Of a stretch of DNA of 64,000 nucleotides, positions 50,166-59,018 are shown one piece after another. Source of the stretch: Sphingomonas sp. IW22. Lineage in GTDB: Bacteria; Pseudomonadota; Alphaproteobacteria; Sphingomonadales; Sphingomonadaceae. The stretch covers positions 310,001-374,000 of the forward strand of contig NZ_JBGGWB010000001.1 in NCBI RefSeq assembly GCF_041321155.1, written 5' to 3'. The notes under the pieces were generated by a model. The model saw only the letters and a list, made by a program, of their open reading frames with translations, searched no databases and was not told the DNA's origin. Positions within the stretch are counted from its first letter, which is position 1, and every line of letters begins with the position of its first letter. The translations under genes and the position numbers were made by a program.

Positions 50166-51143
50166 ATGGATCGACGGACATTGCTCGGCGTGGGGCTGGG
50201 CATGAGCGCAGGCATGTTGGGAACAACCGCTGCGCGCGGCCAGACCGGCAACCAGCGCCCCAGCGACCTACCCTGGCCCCCGCGTGAGACGTTCGACCTG
50301 TGGCCCGGTGGCGCCCCGGGGGCACCGGCCAGGCTGCCCGAACTGGTGCGCTATGGACCCGAAGGCCGCGAACTGTGGCTGCGTGGCATCCCCAAACCGA
50401 CGCTGTCGGTCTATCGCCCCGCTCGGCCCAACGGGATCGGCGTGCTGTCGATTCCGGGCGGCGGATACGGGTTCGTGTCGGTCGAGAACGAGGGGCACAA
50501 TGTCGCAAAGGTGCTGAACGCGCTGGGCTTCACCGTGTTCGTGCTGGTCTATCGCCTGTCGGGCGAAGGCTGGGCCAATCGCGCCAATGTACCGTTGCAG
50601 GATGCACAGCGCGCGATGCGGCTGATCCGGGCGGGCGCACCGTCATTCGGCGTCGACCCGAAACGCATCGGCATTCTAGGCTTTTCGGCGGGCGGACATT
50701 TGGCCGGATCGCTGATGACCCGATATGACGACAGCACCTATCGCGCCGTCGATACCGCCGACACCCAGAGCGCACGGCCCGATTTCGCCGGGCTGGTCTA
50801 TGCCGTCACGGCGCTGCGCTGGAATGGCGAGTTCAACAATTCGGGCCGAAACCTGCTGGGTCCGCAACCCAGCGACGCCGCCATCGCCGCGCAGGACGTG
50901 ACGCCGCGAATCGATGCGGAAACGCCGCCCATGTTCCTGCTGCACGCCGGCGATGACGGGCTGGTGCCGCTGGAAATGAGCCTGTCGCTGATCGCCGCGG
51001 CCCGGGCGGCAAAGCGACCGGTCGACGCGCATCTCTATGACACCGGCGGCCACGGTTTCGGCATGGCGCTCGCCCCGTCGCACCCGGCGCATGGATGGGG
51101 TGCGCTTTATGCAAGCTGGGTAGCGCGGATGACGGGCGGCTGA
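50166..51143 (+). CDS. Alpha/beta-hydrolase (acetyl-xylan esterase-like), secreted
   Basis: This 325-residue serine hydrolase starts MDRRTLLGVGLGMSAGMLGT, a twin-arginine-type signal, so it is likely exported. The catalytic triad can be seen: Ser in ILGFSAGGHLAGSL, Asp in LLHAGDDGLVPLE and His in DTGGHGFGMA. The oxyanion region is IPGGGYGFVSVENEG. Relatives act on acetylated sugars or small esters. The ATG at 50166 directly follows GGAG, with AAAGGCGG slightly further up; longer in-frame starts add residues that spoil the signal peptide. Confidence 0.85.
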   Translation: MDRRTLLGVGLGMSAGMLGTTAARGQTGNQRPSDLPWPPRETFDLWPGGAPGAPARLPELVRYGPEGRELWLRGIPKPTLSVYRPARPNGIGVLSIPGGGYGFVSVENEGHNVAKVLNALGFTVFVLVYRLSGEGWANRANVPLQDAQRAMRLIRAGAPSFGVDPKRIGILGFSAGGHLAGSLMTRYDDSTYRAVDTADTQSARPDFAGLVYAVTALRWNGEFNNSGRNLLGPQPSDAAIAAQDVTPRIDAETPPMFLLHAGDDGLVPLEMSLSLIAAARAAKRPVDAHLYDTGGHGFGMALAPSHPAHGWGALYASWVARMTGG

Positions 51144-51162
51144 GGCGCCGCCCGCCACAGGA

Positions 51163-51483
51163 TTATTCGCGAACCGGTGCCAGTAGGTTTTCCGGTTCGT
51201 TTTCCGCGCTGCGATCAATGCGCGCGGTCATGCCGGTCGCCTCTGCGTCGTCGAGCATCTGCTGATCCTCTTCGACCTCGGGCGGCGGCGCGGCTTCAAA
51301 GGTCGGCGTGGGCGACGGCGTCGGGCTGGGCGTCGGCTCCAGCGTGGGCAGCGGTTCGGGCGTCGCCATCTCTTCGGTCAGGTTCAGGTCCGGCCCTTCG
51401 GGGGCGGGCACTTCAGGCTCACCCGAACAGGCGGCAAGCGCGGCGAGTGGCAACAGGAACAGGGCCGGGCGAAACGAACGCAT
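51163..51483 (-). CDS. Proline-rich lipoprotein
   Basis: This 106-residue protein has a lipoprotein signal: MRSFRPALFLLPLAALAACS with the lipobox LAAC. The mature part is acidic and proline-rich with TP/SP repeats (LEPTPSPTPSPTPT), likely extended and disordered. It ends EPENLLAPVRE. A CAGGAGA ribosome site lies eight bases before the ATG. It follows the L,D-transpeptidase gene by 26 bases on the same strand, so the two are probably co-transcribed. Function unknown; an envelope spacer is possible. Confidence 0.75.
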   Translation of the reverse strand: MRSFRPALFLLPLAALAACSGEPEVPAPEGPDLNLTEEMATPEPLPTLEPTPSPTPSPTPTFEAAPPPEVEEDQQMLDDAEATGMTARIDRSAENEPENLLAPVRE

Positions 51484-51509
51484 CAAACAAATCTCCTGAA
51501 AAGGGGGGG

Positions 51510-53009
51510 TCAGCGGCTGGCGACCTGAACCGCTGAACGGTTCTCGATCTTGTCCGCCAGCTTTTCGTCCCAGCCATAGGGGTCGTCGCGGAAACTGATC
51601 TGGCCGTTGCCGCTGGCGAACGCAGTCCAATAGAGCAGATAGACCTCGACCGGCGTGTTCAGGCGGGCGCGCACCGTCTTGGTGCTGGTCGTCACCTGCT
51701 TGTCGATCGCTTCCTCGCTCCATTCGGGCACATCGCGCAGCAAGCGCTTGGCCAGCGCATTGGGCTTTTCCAGTCGGATGCAGCCATGGCTGGCCAGACG
51801 GTCGAACCGGCTGAACCCGCCCTTGGCCGGCGTGTCGTGCAGATAGACCGCGAACGGATTGTCGAAATCGAATTTGAAGCGGCCCAGCGCGCTGGTGTCG
51901 CCCGATGCCTGTTGCAGCCGACGGTTCGGCCCTTCTCCAATCACGCGAAAGCCATTGGCCTTCAGATAGCCCATGCCCTTGGGGAACAGCTCACGATTGG
52001 CGATCCCGGTCGGCACGTTCCAGGGCGGATTCAGCACGACGGAATGGATGGTGGAGCGCAGCATCGGCGTTTCGCCGCCATCGGGCTTTCCGGTCACCGC
52101 CTTCATCGACATGACCGGCTGATCACCCTCGAACACCGTCATCACGGCGGCGGCGATGTTCACCTGAATGCGGTCCGTGGGCAACTGCCCCGGCAGCCAG
52201 CGCCAGCGTTCCATATTCGCCATGATCTGCCGCACCCGGCGCGCGACCGGCACGTTCAGCGCGGCCAGCGTCTGGGTCGAAGCGATTCCAGTTGGGTTCA
52301 GCCCATAGCGCCGCTGCGCGCGCTGAACCACGCTGCGGAGGGCGGCGTCGAAACGGTCGCCGCTGGCCGACACCGCGCTATCCTCGATGGCCAGCCGCTG
52401 ACGCAGCGCCGCGACGCGCGGACCGCTTGCTCCAAGCCCCATGTCCGGGCCGGACGGGATGGCTTTCCAACCGCCATTCGCGGCGATCCGGCGATAGGTC
52501 GCCAGACCCTTACGCAGCCCCTCATAGCCAGCCCAGGGGGGCGGAAGATTGGCAAACCACTGGGCGATCCGGTCCTCGCGAACCGCGCGCACAAAACCGG
52601 GATAGGGATCGAAGGGCTGCGGGCGCAGCGCCCAATCCTCCTGAAAGTCCGACGGCTCCAGTCGACCGGCACGCACCGCATGGGCGTGATCCAGCGCGGC
52701 GCGGATCAGCGCATCGTTGTCGGCAGGGGCCGGCGGCGCCTTGCCCGAAAAACGCAGTCCCTGCTCGTGGCTGTCCTGTCCCAGAAGCTGCGCCAGCAAC
52801 GCCGCCTGTTGGGCCGACAGGCGCGGCAGCGGACGCGCGGTCAGTGTTGGCGGCACGGGCACGGCCTGCTGCACCGGCGGAGCCGCAGGCGTCGTGTCTT
52901 CGGGCACGATATCGGGCGGCAACAACAATTGCTGCGCCGACGCGGCAGAGAGCGCCAGCGACAGTGCAGTTAAGCCAATTCCGGCGTGAATCATCATCTT
53001 GCCAGCCAT
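51510..53009 (-). CDS. L,D-transpeptidase (YcbB/LdtD-like)
   Basis: This 499-residue periplasmic enzyme crosslinks peptidoglycan 3-3. A signal peptide (MMIHAGIGLTALSLALSAAS) and proline-rich stretch precede a peptidoglycan-binding-like helical region (LRQRLAIEDSAVSASGDRFD; RYGLNPTGIASTQTLAALNV). The YkuD catalytic domain contains YLHDTPAKGGFSRFDRLASH with GCIRLEKPNALAKRLL. SHGCIRL holds the catalytic Cys and His. GETPMLRSTIHSVVLNPPWN with VPTGIA matches YcbB. It is 26 bases upstream of a lipoprotein gene on the same strand and about 200 bases downstream of rplL, beyond its terminator. Confidence 0.92.
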   Translation of the reverse strand: MAGKMMIHAGIGLTALSLALSAASAQQLLLPPDIVPEDTTPAAPPVQQAVPVPPTLTARPLPRLSAQQAALLAQLLGQDSHEQGLRFSGKAPPAPADNDALIRAALDHAHAVRAGRLEPSDFQEDWALRPQPFDPYPGFVRAVREDRIAQWFANLPPPWAGYEGLRKGLATYRRIAANGGWKAIPSGPDMGLGASGPRVAALRQRLAIEDSAVSASGDRFDAALRSVVQRAQRRYGLNPTGIASTQTLAALNVPVARRVRQIMANMERWRWLPGQLPTDRIQVNIAAAVMTVFEGDQPVMSMKAVTGKPDGGETPMLRSTIHSVVLNPPWNVPTGIANRELFPKGMGYLKANGFRVIGEGPNRRLQQASGDTSALGRFKFDFDNPFAVYLHDTPAKGGFSRFDRLASHGCIRLEKPNALAKRLLRDVPEWSEEAIDKQVTTSTKTVRARLNTPVEVYLLYWTAFASGNGQISFRDDPYGWDEKLADKIENRSAVQVASR

Positions 53010-53129
53010 TTACTTGCCTTCACATCGGGCGCCGATACGCCGCACCCTTCGTCACGTCTCACATAGCGACCCACACGCCGCATCGCAAAGGCGAAGGGGG
53101 AGTTCCGGTGCAAATCTTGCAGACCAACG

Positions 53130-53149
53130 AAAAAGGGGCGATCCGCCCC
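53130..53149 (-). terminator. Rho-independent terminator after rplL
   Basis: Read on the minus strand, a 6-bp GC stem (GGGGCG/CGCCCC) with a three-base loop is followed by TTTTT. It lies about 60 bases after the rplL stop and separates it from the transpeptidase gene. Confidence 0.8.
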
Positions 53150-53211
53150 GGACCGCCCCCTTTCCTGTCTCGAAACACGCGCCTTTTGGCGCGCGGCCGA
53201 TCCGTTCGAGA

Positions 53212-53586
53212 TTACTTGACCTCGACGGTCGCGCCAGCTTCTTCCAGCTGCTTCTTGAGCTTGTCGGCTTCGTCCTTCGACACGCCTTCCTTGACGGGCT
53301 TCGGCGCGCCTTCGACCAGCGCCTTGGCTTCGGTCAGGCCCAGGCCGGTGATCGCACGGACTTCCTTAATGACGTTGATCTTCTTGCCGCCGTCGCCGGT
53401 CAGGATCACGTCGAATTCGGTCTTCTCTTCAGCGGCAGGCGCAGCGGCGCCACCAGCGGCAGGCGCAGCAGCGACGGCAGCAGCGGCCGAAACGCCCCAC
53501 TTCTCTTCGAGCAGCTTCGACAGCTCGGCTGCTTCGAGGACGGTCAGTTCGCTCAGCTGTTCGACGATTGCGTTCAGGTCAGCCAT
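53212..53586 (-). CDS. rplL: 50S ribosomal protein L7/L12
   Basis: L7/L12 forms the ribosomal stalk that recruits translation factors. The 124-residue protein has the N-terminal dimer domain [20 protein letters not shown], an Ala-rich hinge ([20 protein letters not shown]) and the globular C-domain [20 protein letters not shown] with [16 protein letters not shown]. The start is the second in-frame ATG (53586). It follows rplJ by 57 bases. A terminator follows; rpoB does not. Confidence 0.97.
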   Translation of the reverse strand: MADLNAIVEQLSELTVLEAAELSKLLEEKWGVSAAAAVAAAPAAGGAAAPAAEEKTEFDVILTGDGGKKINVIKEVRAITGLGLTEAKALVEGAPKPVKEGVSKDEADKLKKQLEEAGATVEVK

Positions 53587-53643
53587 GGTAAACTCCAAAT
53601 CTTGAAAGGTTGAATGTGGTCAGTGTCCGGACCCGCCCGAAAT

Positions 53644-54159
53644 TCAGGCGGCGTCCTTTTCCGCATAGGCCGCAAGCACGCGGGCGATCTGCGCCGCCGG
53701 TGCCTGGGTGATGGTCGCGAGCTTGGTCGCGGGCGCCTGCACAAGGCCAATGAGCTTGGCGCGCAGTTCGTCCAGCGACGGCAGCGATGCCAGCGCCTTG
53801 ATGCCTTCCGCGTCGAGCACCTGCTTGCCCATCGCGCCGCCGACGATTTCGAGCTTGTCGTTCGTCTTGGCGAAATCCGACACGACCTTGGCGGCCGCGA
53901 CCGGATCGGTCGAAGTGGCGAGTGCGACAGGCCCGGTCAGCAGGTCGGAAATACCTGCGTAATCGGTGCCTTCGAGCGCGATCTTGGCAAGGCGGTTCTT
54001 GCTGACCTTGTAGCTCGCACCGGCTTCGCGCATCTTGTTGCGGAGTTGCGTCGACTGGGCGACGGTCATCCCAAGATTGCGGGTGACAACCACCACGGCA
54101 ACCTCGTTGAAGGTGCGGTTCAGCTCGGCAACGGCTTCGGTCTTTTGCGAACGATCCAT
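53644..54159 (-). CDS. rplJ: 50S ribosomal protein L10
   Basis: L10 anchors L7/L12 dimers to the 50S subunit and represses its own operon in many bacteria. The 171-residue protein begins [20 protein letters not shown] with [40 protein letters not shown] also matches. The C-terminal helix binds L7/L12. A long structured leader precedes it. It is 57 bases upstream of rplL. Confidence 0.96.
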   Translation of the reverse strand: MDRSQKTEAVAELNRTFNEVAVVVVTRNLGMTVAQSTQLRNKMREAGASYKVSKNRLAKIALEGTDYAGISDLLTGPVALATSTDPVAAAKVVSDFAKTNDKLEIVGGAMGKQVLDAEGIKALASLPSLDELRAKLIGLVQAPATKLATITQAPAAQIARVLAAYAEKDAA

Positions 54160-54436
54160 GCCGGTCTCCTCAAAATGGACCCCGAAGGGCCCGGTTACGT
54201 CGGAAGCGGGCGGATGCCCAACTCCCTCGTCCGAGGGGCATGGTCGTCATCGGCCGGACACTGCCCAGCGGCTGACCCGACCGCGAACGGTCGGTGAAAA
54301 ACACATTCCCCGTCTCGGCGGGAGATTAAGATGGGCATATTCCCATCACCCGCTGTCTCGGACGGACGCAGCGAGCCCGGTAAGGGACACGCCACGAAGC
54401 GCGCGCCTTTACCGGGATGCGCACGCAAGTCAAGCC
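54160..54436 (-). promoter_or_regulatory. rplJ leader and promoter region with a long hairpin
   Basis: This 277-base stretch contains an inverted pair at 54376-54416 (CCCGGTAAGG with CCTTTACCGGG, one bulged base, 21-base loop). It is a candidate L10-binding leader element. The promoter of rplJ must lie here or just upstream, but no boxes are clear by eye. Confidence 0.5.
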
Positions 54437-56203
54437 TCAACGCACTTCGCGTCCCACGGGATACAGCAGATAGCGCGCGTCATAATATGGCGTCCGCTGA
54501 TAGAACCAGGCCAGTCGCGCCTGTGGATCGGCCGCAAAGTCGGGCTCAGCGGCCAGCTTCGCACGGAACGCAGCCGCGAGTTCCGGATCGTCCGCCAGCA
54601 TCGCATCGGCCAGCGGGGCAATCGCATATCCCTCGATATATTCGGTGCGCGCCAGCATCGCCGGGGTCAGGTTCCACGCCAACGCCCCCTCCCCGCTTTC
54701 GGGTTCGAGCAGCGCGGCGGCAAGCAGGCCCAGCGGCTGATCGGCGGGCACGCGCATGGACCCGGCGGGCATGGTGATGCGGCGGCGTTCATGTACAATT
54801 CGCCCGCTCAGGGGAACGTGCCCCTCGCTCGCCGCGCCCAGCTTGGGGTCTTCGACACGGGCCATGTCGAGTTCGATCTCACGCGGGGCGTCAATAACTT
54901 CCATCCTGATGCCCTGAAGCCCGGCCGCCTTCAGGATCGCCGTCGCACTGGCGGGTATCCACCAGGCGCGTGGCATCGTCACCTTTTCGGCAGGCGACTG
55001 ACCGATGACCGGCACCTTCAACGCGACGGGCTGGCCGGTCCAGCGCAGCTCCTCCCGTCCGGATGCAGGCGATTGATAACGGTCGTTAGAAATGCCCTTG
55101 AAGTCCATGACGAACAATGGCGTTTCGTCATTCTTCCACGTCGTGACGAGTTCACGTGGCGTGTCAGCACGGTCGGCATCGATCGCGCGGCGCAAGGCCT
55201 CGGCTTCGTCCCCGGCGGTCTTCAGCGCCGTCTCGACAAAGACATAGGTGCCCAGCACCCGGCGGCGATAGTTTTTCAGGCTGTGTGTTTCCAACAGCAC
55301 CGTTGGCACTCGCGCATAATCGCCCCAGCCGGTTGAAAAGCGTGGGGTGTCCGCGCTGTGGGCGATCCCTTTCTCCGGGGCGCGATTGTCCAGCGCGTCG
55401 ATATACAGGGTCGGCACATGCCCCGCAGCCGTCAGGTTGCGATCAAACGCAGGGCGCAGACGCTGGTCCAGCCAGCGCCCGATTTCACGGCTGTTGGCAT
55501 ATTTGCCGTACAGACCGTTGAAATCATAAGTGATGTCGTACTGGTAATCGATGCCGTCGGTGACGTGAAGGTCAAGATACAGGATCGGGTCCAGCCGCCG
55601 GATCAGGCCCAGCATCGCCTGCATTTCAGGCGCATCGGCCTTCAGGTAATCACGGTTGAGGTTCAGGTTCTGCGCGGTGGTGCGCCACCCCTGCACCATC
55701 GGCCCGCGCTGGTTCGGGCGGCTGTAGCGCGAGGCGCGCTCATGCCCGTCGACGTTGAAGATCGGCACCAGCACCAGATCAGCCTTGTCGAGCAGCGCCG
55801 CCTTGCCGCCGAACGCGATATCACGCAGCAGCATAAAGCCCGCATCCTTGCCGTCGATTTCCCCGGCATGGATGCCCGCCTGCGCCAGCACGACGGGCCG
55901 GCCCGGTCCCTTGCTGGCGCGGATCAGGAACAGGTCGCGTCCCTCCGGGCTGCGGCCGAATACTTCCAGCGTCAGCAGCGGCGACGCGGCGACCAGCTTT
56001 TCGGCGAAGGCGCGGGTGGCGGCGTAATCGGGCGTCCGCTCGAACCCGGCGGCTTCGGCGGGGGTGATCCACTTGCTCCCCGGCTTGGCGATCAACTTTT
56101 CGCTGGCTCCGCGCCACGGCATTTCGGGCGGTAGCGGCGCGGTCTGCGCGGCGAGCGGGGCGGTGAGCGTCAGGGCGAGCGAGGTGAGCATGGTTCGGCG
56201 CAT
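54437..56203 (-). CDS. M14-family zinc carboxypeptidase-like protein, secreted
   Basis: This 588-residue peptidase has a signal peptide (MRRTMLTSLALTLTAPLAAQ). Zinc-site motifs are AGIHAGEIDGKDAGFMLLRD (HxxE) and LYLDLHVTDGIDYQYD (third His). PIFNVDGHERASRYSRPNQR and VPTVLLETHSLKNY (candidate catalytic Glu) also fit the M14 fold. The C-terminal 200 residues form an extra beta-rich part. The cleaved peptide is unknown. It is on the same strand as rplJ and 277 bases upstream of it. Confidence 0.88.
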   Translation of the reverse strand: MRRTMLTSLALTLTAPLAAQTAPLPPEMPWRGASEKLIAKPGSKWITPAEAAGFERTPDYAATRAFAEKLVAASPLLTLEVFGRSPEGRDLFLIRASKGPGRPVVLAQAGIHAGEIDGKDAGFMLLRDIAFGGKAALLDKADLVLVPIFNVDGHERASRYSRPNQRGPMVQGWRTTAQNLNLNRDYLKADAPEMQAMLGLIRRLDPILYLDLHVTDGIDYQYDITYDFNGLYGKYANSREIGRWLDQRLRPAFDRNLTAAGHVPTLYIDALDNRAPEKGIAHSADTPRFSTGWGDYARVPTVLLETHSLKNYRRRVLGTYVFVETALKTAGDEAEALRRAIDADRADTPRELVTTWKNDETPLFVMDFKGISNDRYQSPASGREELRWTGQPVALKVPVIGQSPAEKVTMPRAWWIPASATAILKAAGLQGIRMEVIDAPREIELDMARVEDPKLGAASEGHVPLSGRIVHERRRITMPAGSMRVPADQPLGLLAAALLEPESGEGALAWNLTPAMLARTEYIEGYAIAPLADAMLADDPELAAAFRAKLAAEPDFAADPQARLAWFYQRTPYYDARYLLYPVGREVR

Positions 56204-56241
56204 GGCCGCTTCCTACTCACGCCGTTCCCGGCGCAAAAGCG

Positions 56242-56973
56242 TTAAAGCGCCGCCGCGACCCACCACGCAAATGCCGCCGCCGCCAGCAAACTGCCCAGCG
56301 GCAATCGCTCACCCCCACGCATCCCGCGCACAACCGCGATGCACAGGCCGATGAGACAGGCGATCAGCAACACCCCCGGCAGCGCGCGCCACCCCAACCA
56401 CAGGCCGATCGCCCCGAACAGCTTGGGGTCACCGCCGCCCAGTCCCATGCGCCCGCGCGCGCGCCGGTAAAGTGCGGCGACCAGCCACAGCACGCCTAAC
56501 CCCGCCGCCCCGCCGGTCAGCCGTGCGTCGAGTGGCGGCGCCATGCCCGCCACCCCGCTCAGCACTCCGGTAAGTGCCAAAGCCGCGACCAACGGATTGG
56601 GTAGCCAGAAGGCACGCAGGTCGATGGCGCCCAGTGTCAGCAGCAACCAGCCGAACACCGCCCCTGCTACGCACACCGGTCCCGGCGCGACCGTCCCGGC
56701 AATGACGCCAACAGCCAGCGCCAGCACCTCCACACCCAGATGGAAACGCGCAATCCGCCCGCCGCACCGGCGACACCGCCCGCGCAGCCAAAGAAAGCTT
56801 AGCACCGGCACCAAGTCCCCCGCCCCCAGCGCCCTGCCGCAGCCATCGCAATGCGACCGCCCGTGCAGCGCCGATTCGCCCTCGGGCCAGCGGATCGCCA
56901 CCGTCGCGATGAAACTGCCGAACACCGCGCCCAGCACGCCAAGCAGGATCGGCCAGAAAAGGGGCGGCATCAT
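56242..56973 (-). CDS. Prepilin peptidase (type IV leader peptidase/N-methyltransferase)
   Basis: This aspartyl membrane protease of family A24 trims and methylates type IV pilin-like precursors. The N-terminal cytoplasmic domain has GSFIATVAIRWPEGESALHG and a four-cysteine pair (CDGCGRALGAGDLVPVLSFL with RCRRCGG). Catalytic aspartates lie in GAIDLRAFWLPNPLVA and GLGGGDPKLFGAIGLW. About seven helices are visible in 243 residues. No pilin genes are adjacent in this window. Confidence 0.9.
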   Translation of the reverse strand: MMPPLFWPILLGVLGAVFGSFIATVAIRWPEGESALHGRSHCDGCGRALGAGDLVPVLSFLWLRGRCRRCGGRIARFHLGVEVLALAVGVIAGTVAPGPVCVAGAVFGWLLLTLGAIDLRAFWLPNPLVAALALTGVLSGVAGMAPPLDARLTGGAAGLGVLWLVAALYRRARGRMGLGGGDPKLFGAIGLWLGWRALPGVLLIACLIGLCIAVVRGMRGGERLPLGSLLAAAAFAWWVAAAL

Positions 56974-57070
56974 GCCCTGCCCCTAGCCGGGCCTGCTGAT
57001 GCTCGCCAAGGTTTCAATCGCAACCGTTCGCCCCTAGATCGCTTGTCAAACAGATTGTCAGGAGAGCCAG

Positions 57071-58255
57071 ATGTCCGCCGACCCCATCGTCATTGTCAGC
57101 TATGCCCGCACCCCCATGGGCAGCTTTCAGGGTTGCTTGACCGGCGCCAGCGCGACCGAACTGGGCGCGGCGGCGGTCGGCGCGGCGGTGGAACGCGCAG
57201 GCCTGAAGGGTGAGGCGATCCAGCGCATCCATATGGGCTGCGTCCTGCCCGCCGGCTTGGGACAGGCACCCGCGCGGCAGGCAGCGATTGGCGCGGGCCT
57301 GCCCCAGCATGTCGAAGCGACGACGATCAACAAGATGTGCGGATCGGGGATGCAGGCCGCGATCATGGCGGCAGAGGCGCTGAGCGCAGGTTCCGCCGAC
57401 TGGATCGTTGCGGGCGGCATGGAGAGCATGACCAATGCTCCCTATCTGTCGGCCCGTCATCGCAGCGGCGCGCGCATCGGGCATGATGTGCTGAAGGACC
57501 ACATGTTCCTCGACGGCCTTGAAGACGCCTATGAACCCGGCCGCCTGATGGGCAGCTTTGCCGAGGAAAGCGCCGCCGAATATCAGTTCACGCGCGAGGA
57601 ACAGGACGCCTTCGCCATCGCCAGCCTGGAGCGCGCGCAAAAGGCGCAGGCATCGGGCGCATTCGACCGCGAAATCGTGCCCGTCGAGATCAGCGGGCGC
57701 AAGGGGACCGAAACCATCCGACTCGACGAACAGCCCGCGCGGGGCGATGTCGCCAAAATCCCCACGCTGAAACCCGCCTTTTCCAAAACAGGGACGATCA
57801 CCGCCGCCAACGCCTCCTCCATCTCCGACGGTGCGGCGGCGCTGGTGATGACGCGGCTGTCGGTCGCGGAGAAGTTCGGCCTGAAGCCGGTGGCACGCGT
57901 CGTGTCTTATGCCGCCCACGCCCATGCACCCGCCCGTTTCACGACCGCGCCGGTCAGCGCGATGCAGAAGGCGCTGGATAAGGCGGGCTGGAAAATCGGA
58001 GATGTCGACCTGTTCGAAGTGAACGAGGCGTTCGCCTGTGTCGCCATGATCGCGATGCGCGACCTGTCGATTACGCATGACGTGATCAACGTCCATGGCG
58101 GCGCATGTGCGCTGGGCCACCCGATCGGCGCATCGGGCGCGCGCATTCTGGCGACGCTACTGTCTGCGCTCGAAACGCACGGACGGCGGCGCGGCCTCGC
58201 GTCGCTGTGCATCGGTGGGGGGGAGGCAACGGCGATGGCGGTGGAGTTAGTCTAA
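57071..58255 (+). CDS. Acetyl-CoA acetyltransferase (thiolase II)
   Basis: This enzyme condenses two acetyl-CoA or splits acetoacetyl-CoA, feeding fatty-acid degradation or PHB/ketone metabolism. The 394 residues contain the thiolase signatures NKMCGSGMQAAIMAAEALSA (nucleophilic Cys), LFEVNEAFA and NVHGGACALGHPIGASGARI with SLCIGGGEATAMAVEL (second Cys). An AGGAGAG ribosome site lies before the ATG. It stands alone between the prepilin peptidase and an unknown membrane protein. Confidence 0.95.
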   Translation: MSADPIVIVSYARTPMGSFQGCLTGASATELGAAAVGAAVERAGLKGEAIQRIHMGCVLPAGLGQAPARQAAIGAGLPQHVEATTINKMCGSGMQAAIMAAEALSAGSADWIVAGGMESMTNAPYLSARHRSGARIGHDVLKDHMFLDGLEDAYEPGRLMGSFAEESAAEYQFTREEQDAFAIASLERAQKAQASGAFDREIVPVEISGRKGTETIRLDEQPARGDVAKIPTLKPAFSKTGTITAANASSISDGAAALVMTRLSVAEKFGLKPVARVVSYAAHAHAPARFTTAPVSAMQKALDKAGWKIGDVDLFEVNEAFACVAMIAMRDLSITHDVINVHGGACALGHPIGASGARILATLLSALETHGRRRGLASLCIGGGEATAMAVELV

Positions 58256-58393
58256 GGGCTTGGCTTTCCTGCGGAACGGCTGACTGTGGGTGGTTTCCAG
58301 GCCGTCCGGCATTGGAATGGGGCTTGGCAAAAGCTGCCGCCGCGACGAGCTTGGGCGATCATGGAGTTTCCTCTAGAACCACCTGCAATTGCG

Positions 58394-58771
58394 ATGACAG
58401 AGCGGGGCGACATGAAAGAGACCTTGGAACAGCGCTCCTTGGAGGCGCTCCGCTATTGGGGGCGGAAGTGGATAGATTACATGGCGATAGGAAACGGAGG
58501 CGGCCTGCTGGCCACGGCTTCTGCCTTCGTCAGTAACGAGAAAACAAGAGCAGCTCTCTTCCTATCTGCGTGGCTATTCTTCGCAGGCTTGATCTGCGCA
58601 GGCCTGATGGTGTTCGTTCGCGTTCACTGGGCCGGAAGTGCCACCATCTTCAGGTCACCCCTAAAGAAGGTCCCACTCTCCGTATGGCCGATAATTTCTG
58701 CCGTTATTCAAGTCGCCTCGTGCAGCTTCTTCGCCATCGCTGTGGCGATGGCGTTACTTCGATTGAAGTGA
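58394..58771 (+). CDS. Unknown membrane protein with two to three helices
   Basis: This frame has a charged N-terminus ([20 protein letters not shown]), a possible weak helix at [16 protein letters not shown], and two strong helices ([20 protein letters not shown] and [20 protein letters not shown]). It ends AMALLRLK. I do not recognise a family. Alternative starts are ATG at 58361 or 58412, and no ribosome site settles it. The region has somewhat lower GC than flanking thiolase and uvrA, so it may have been inserted. Confidence 0.55.
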   Translation: MTERGDMKETLEQRSLEALRYWGRKWIDYMAIGNGGGLLATASAFVSNEKTRAALFLSAWLFFAGLICAGLMVFVRVHWAGSATIFRSPLKKVPLSVWPIISAVIQVASCSFFAIAVAMALLRLK

Positions 58772-59018
58772 GGCGTCCTTATTACCCACTCTTTCTTGGC
58801 GCAACGTGGTGGGATCGTTCCGGTTCGTCCTCTGTCGAGACTGGAACGGCCGCTTTCGGGATTGTGGACAGACCGCCCGAGCGGCTGACTTTGGGGCGCT
58901 TGCTGCCATCGGAAAACCCACGCCCGCATCTCACCCTCTCCCGCCCCTCGTAACCAGCGGGCGGGCGCCCTATCTTCGCCACTGGCACTTCCCACGGAAC
59001 GAAGATAGAACGACGCGC

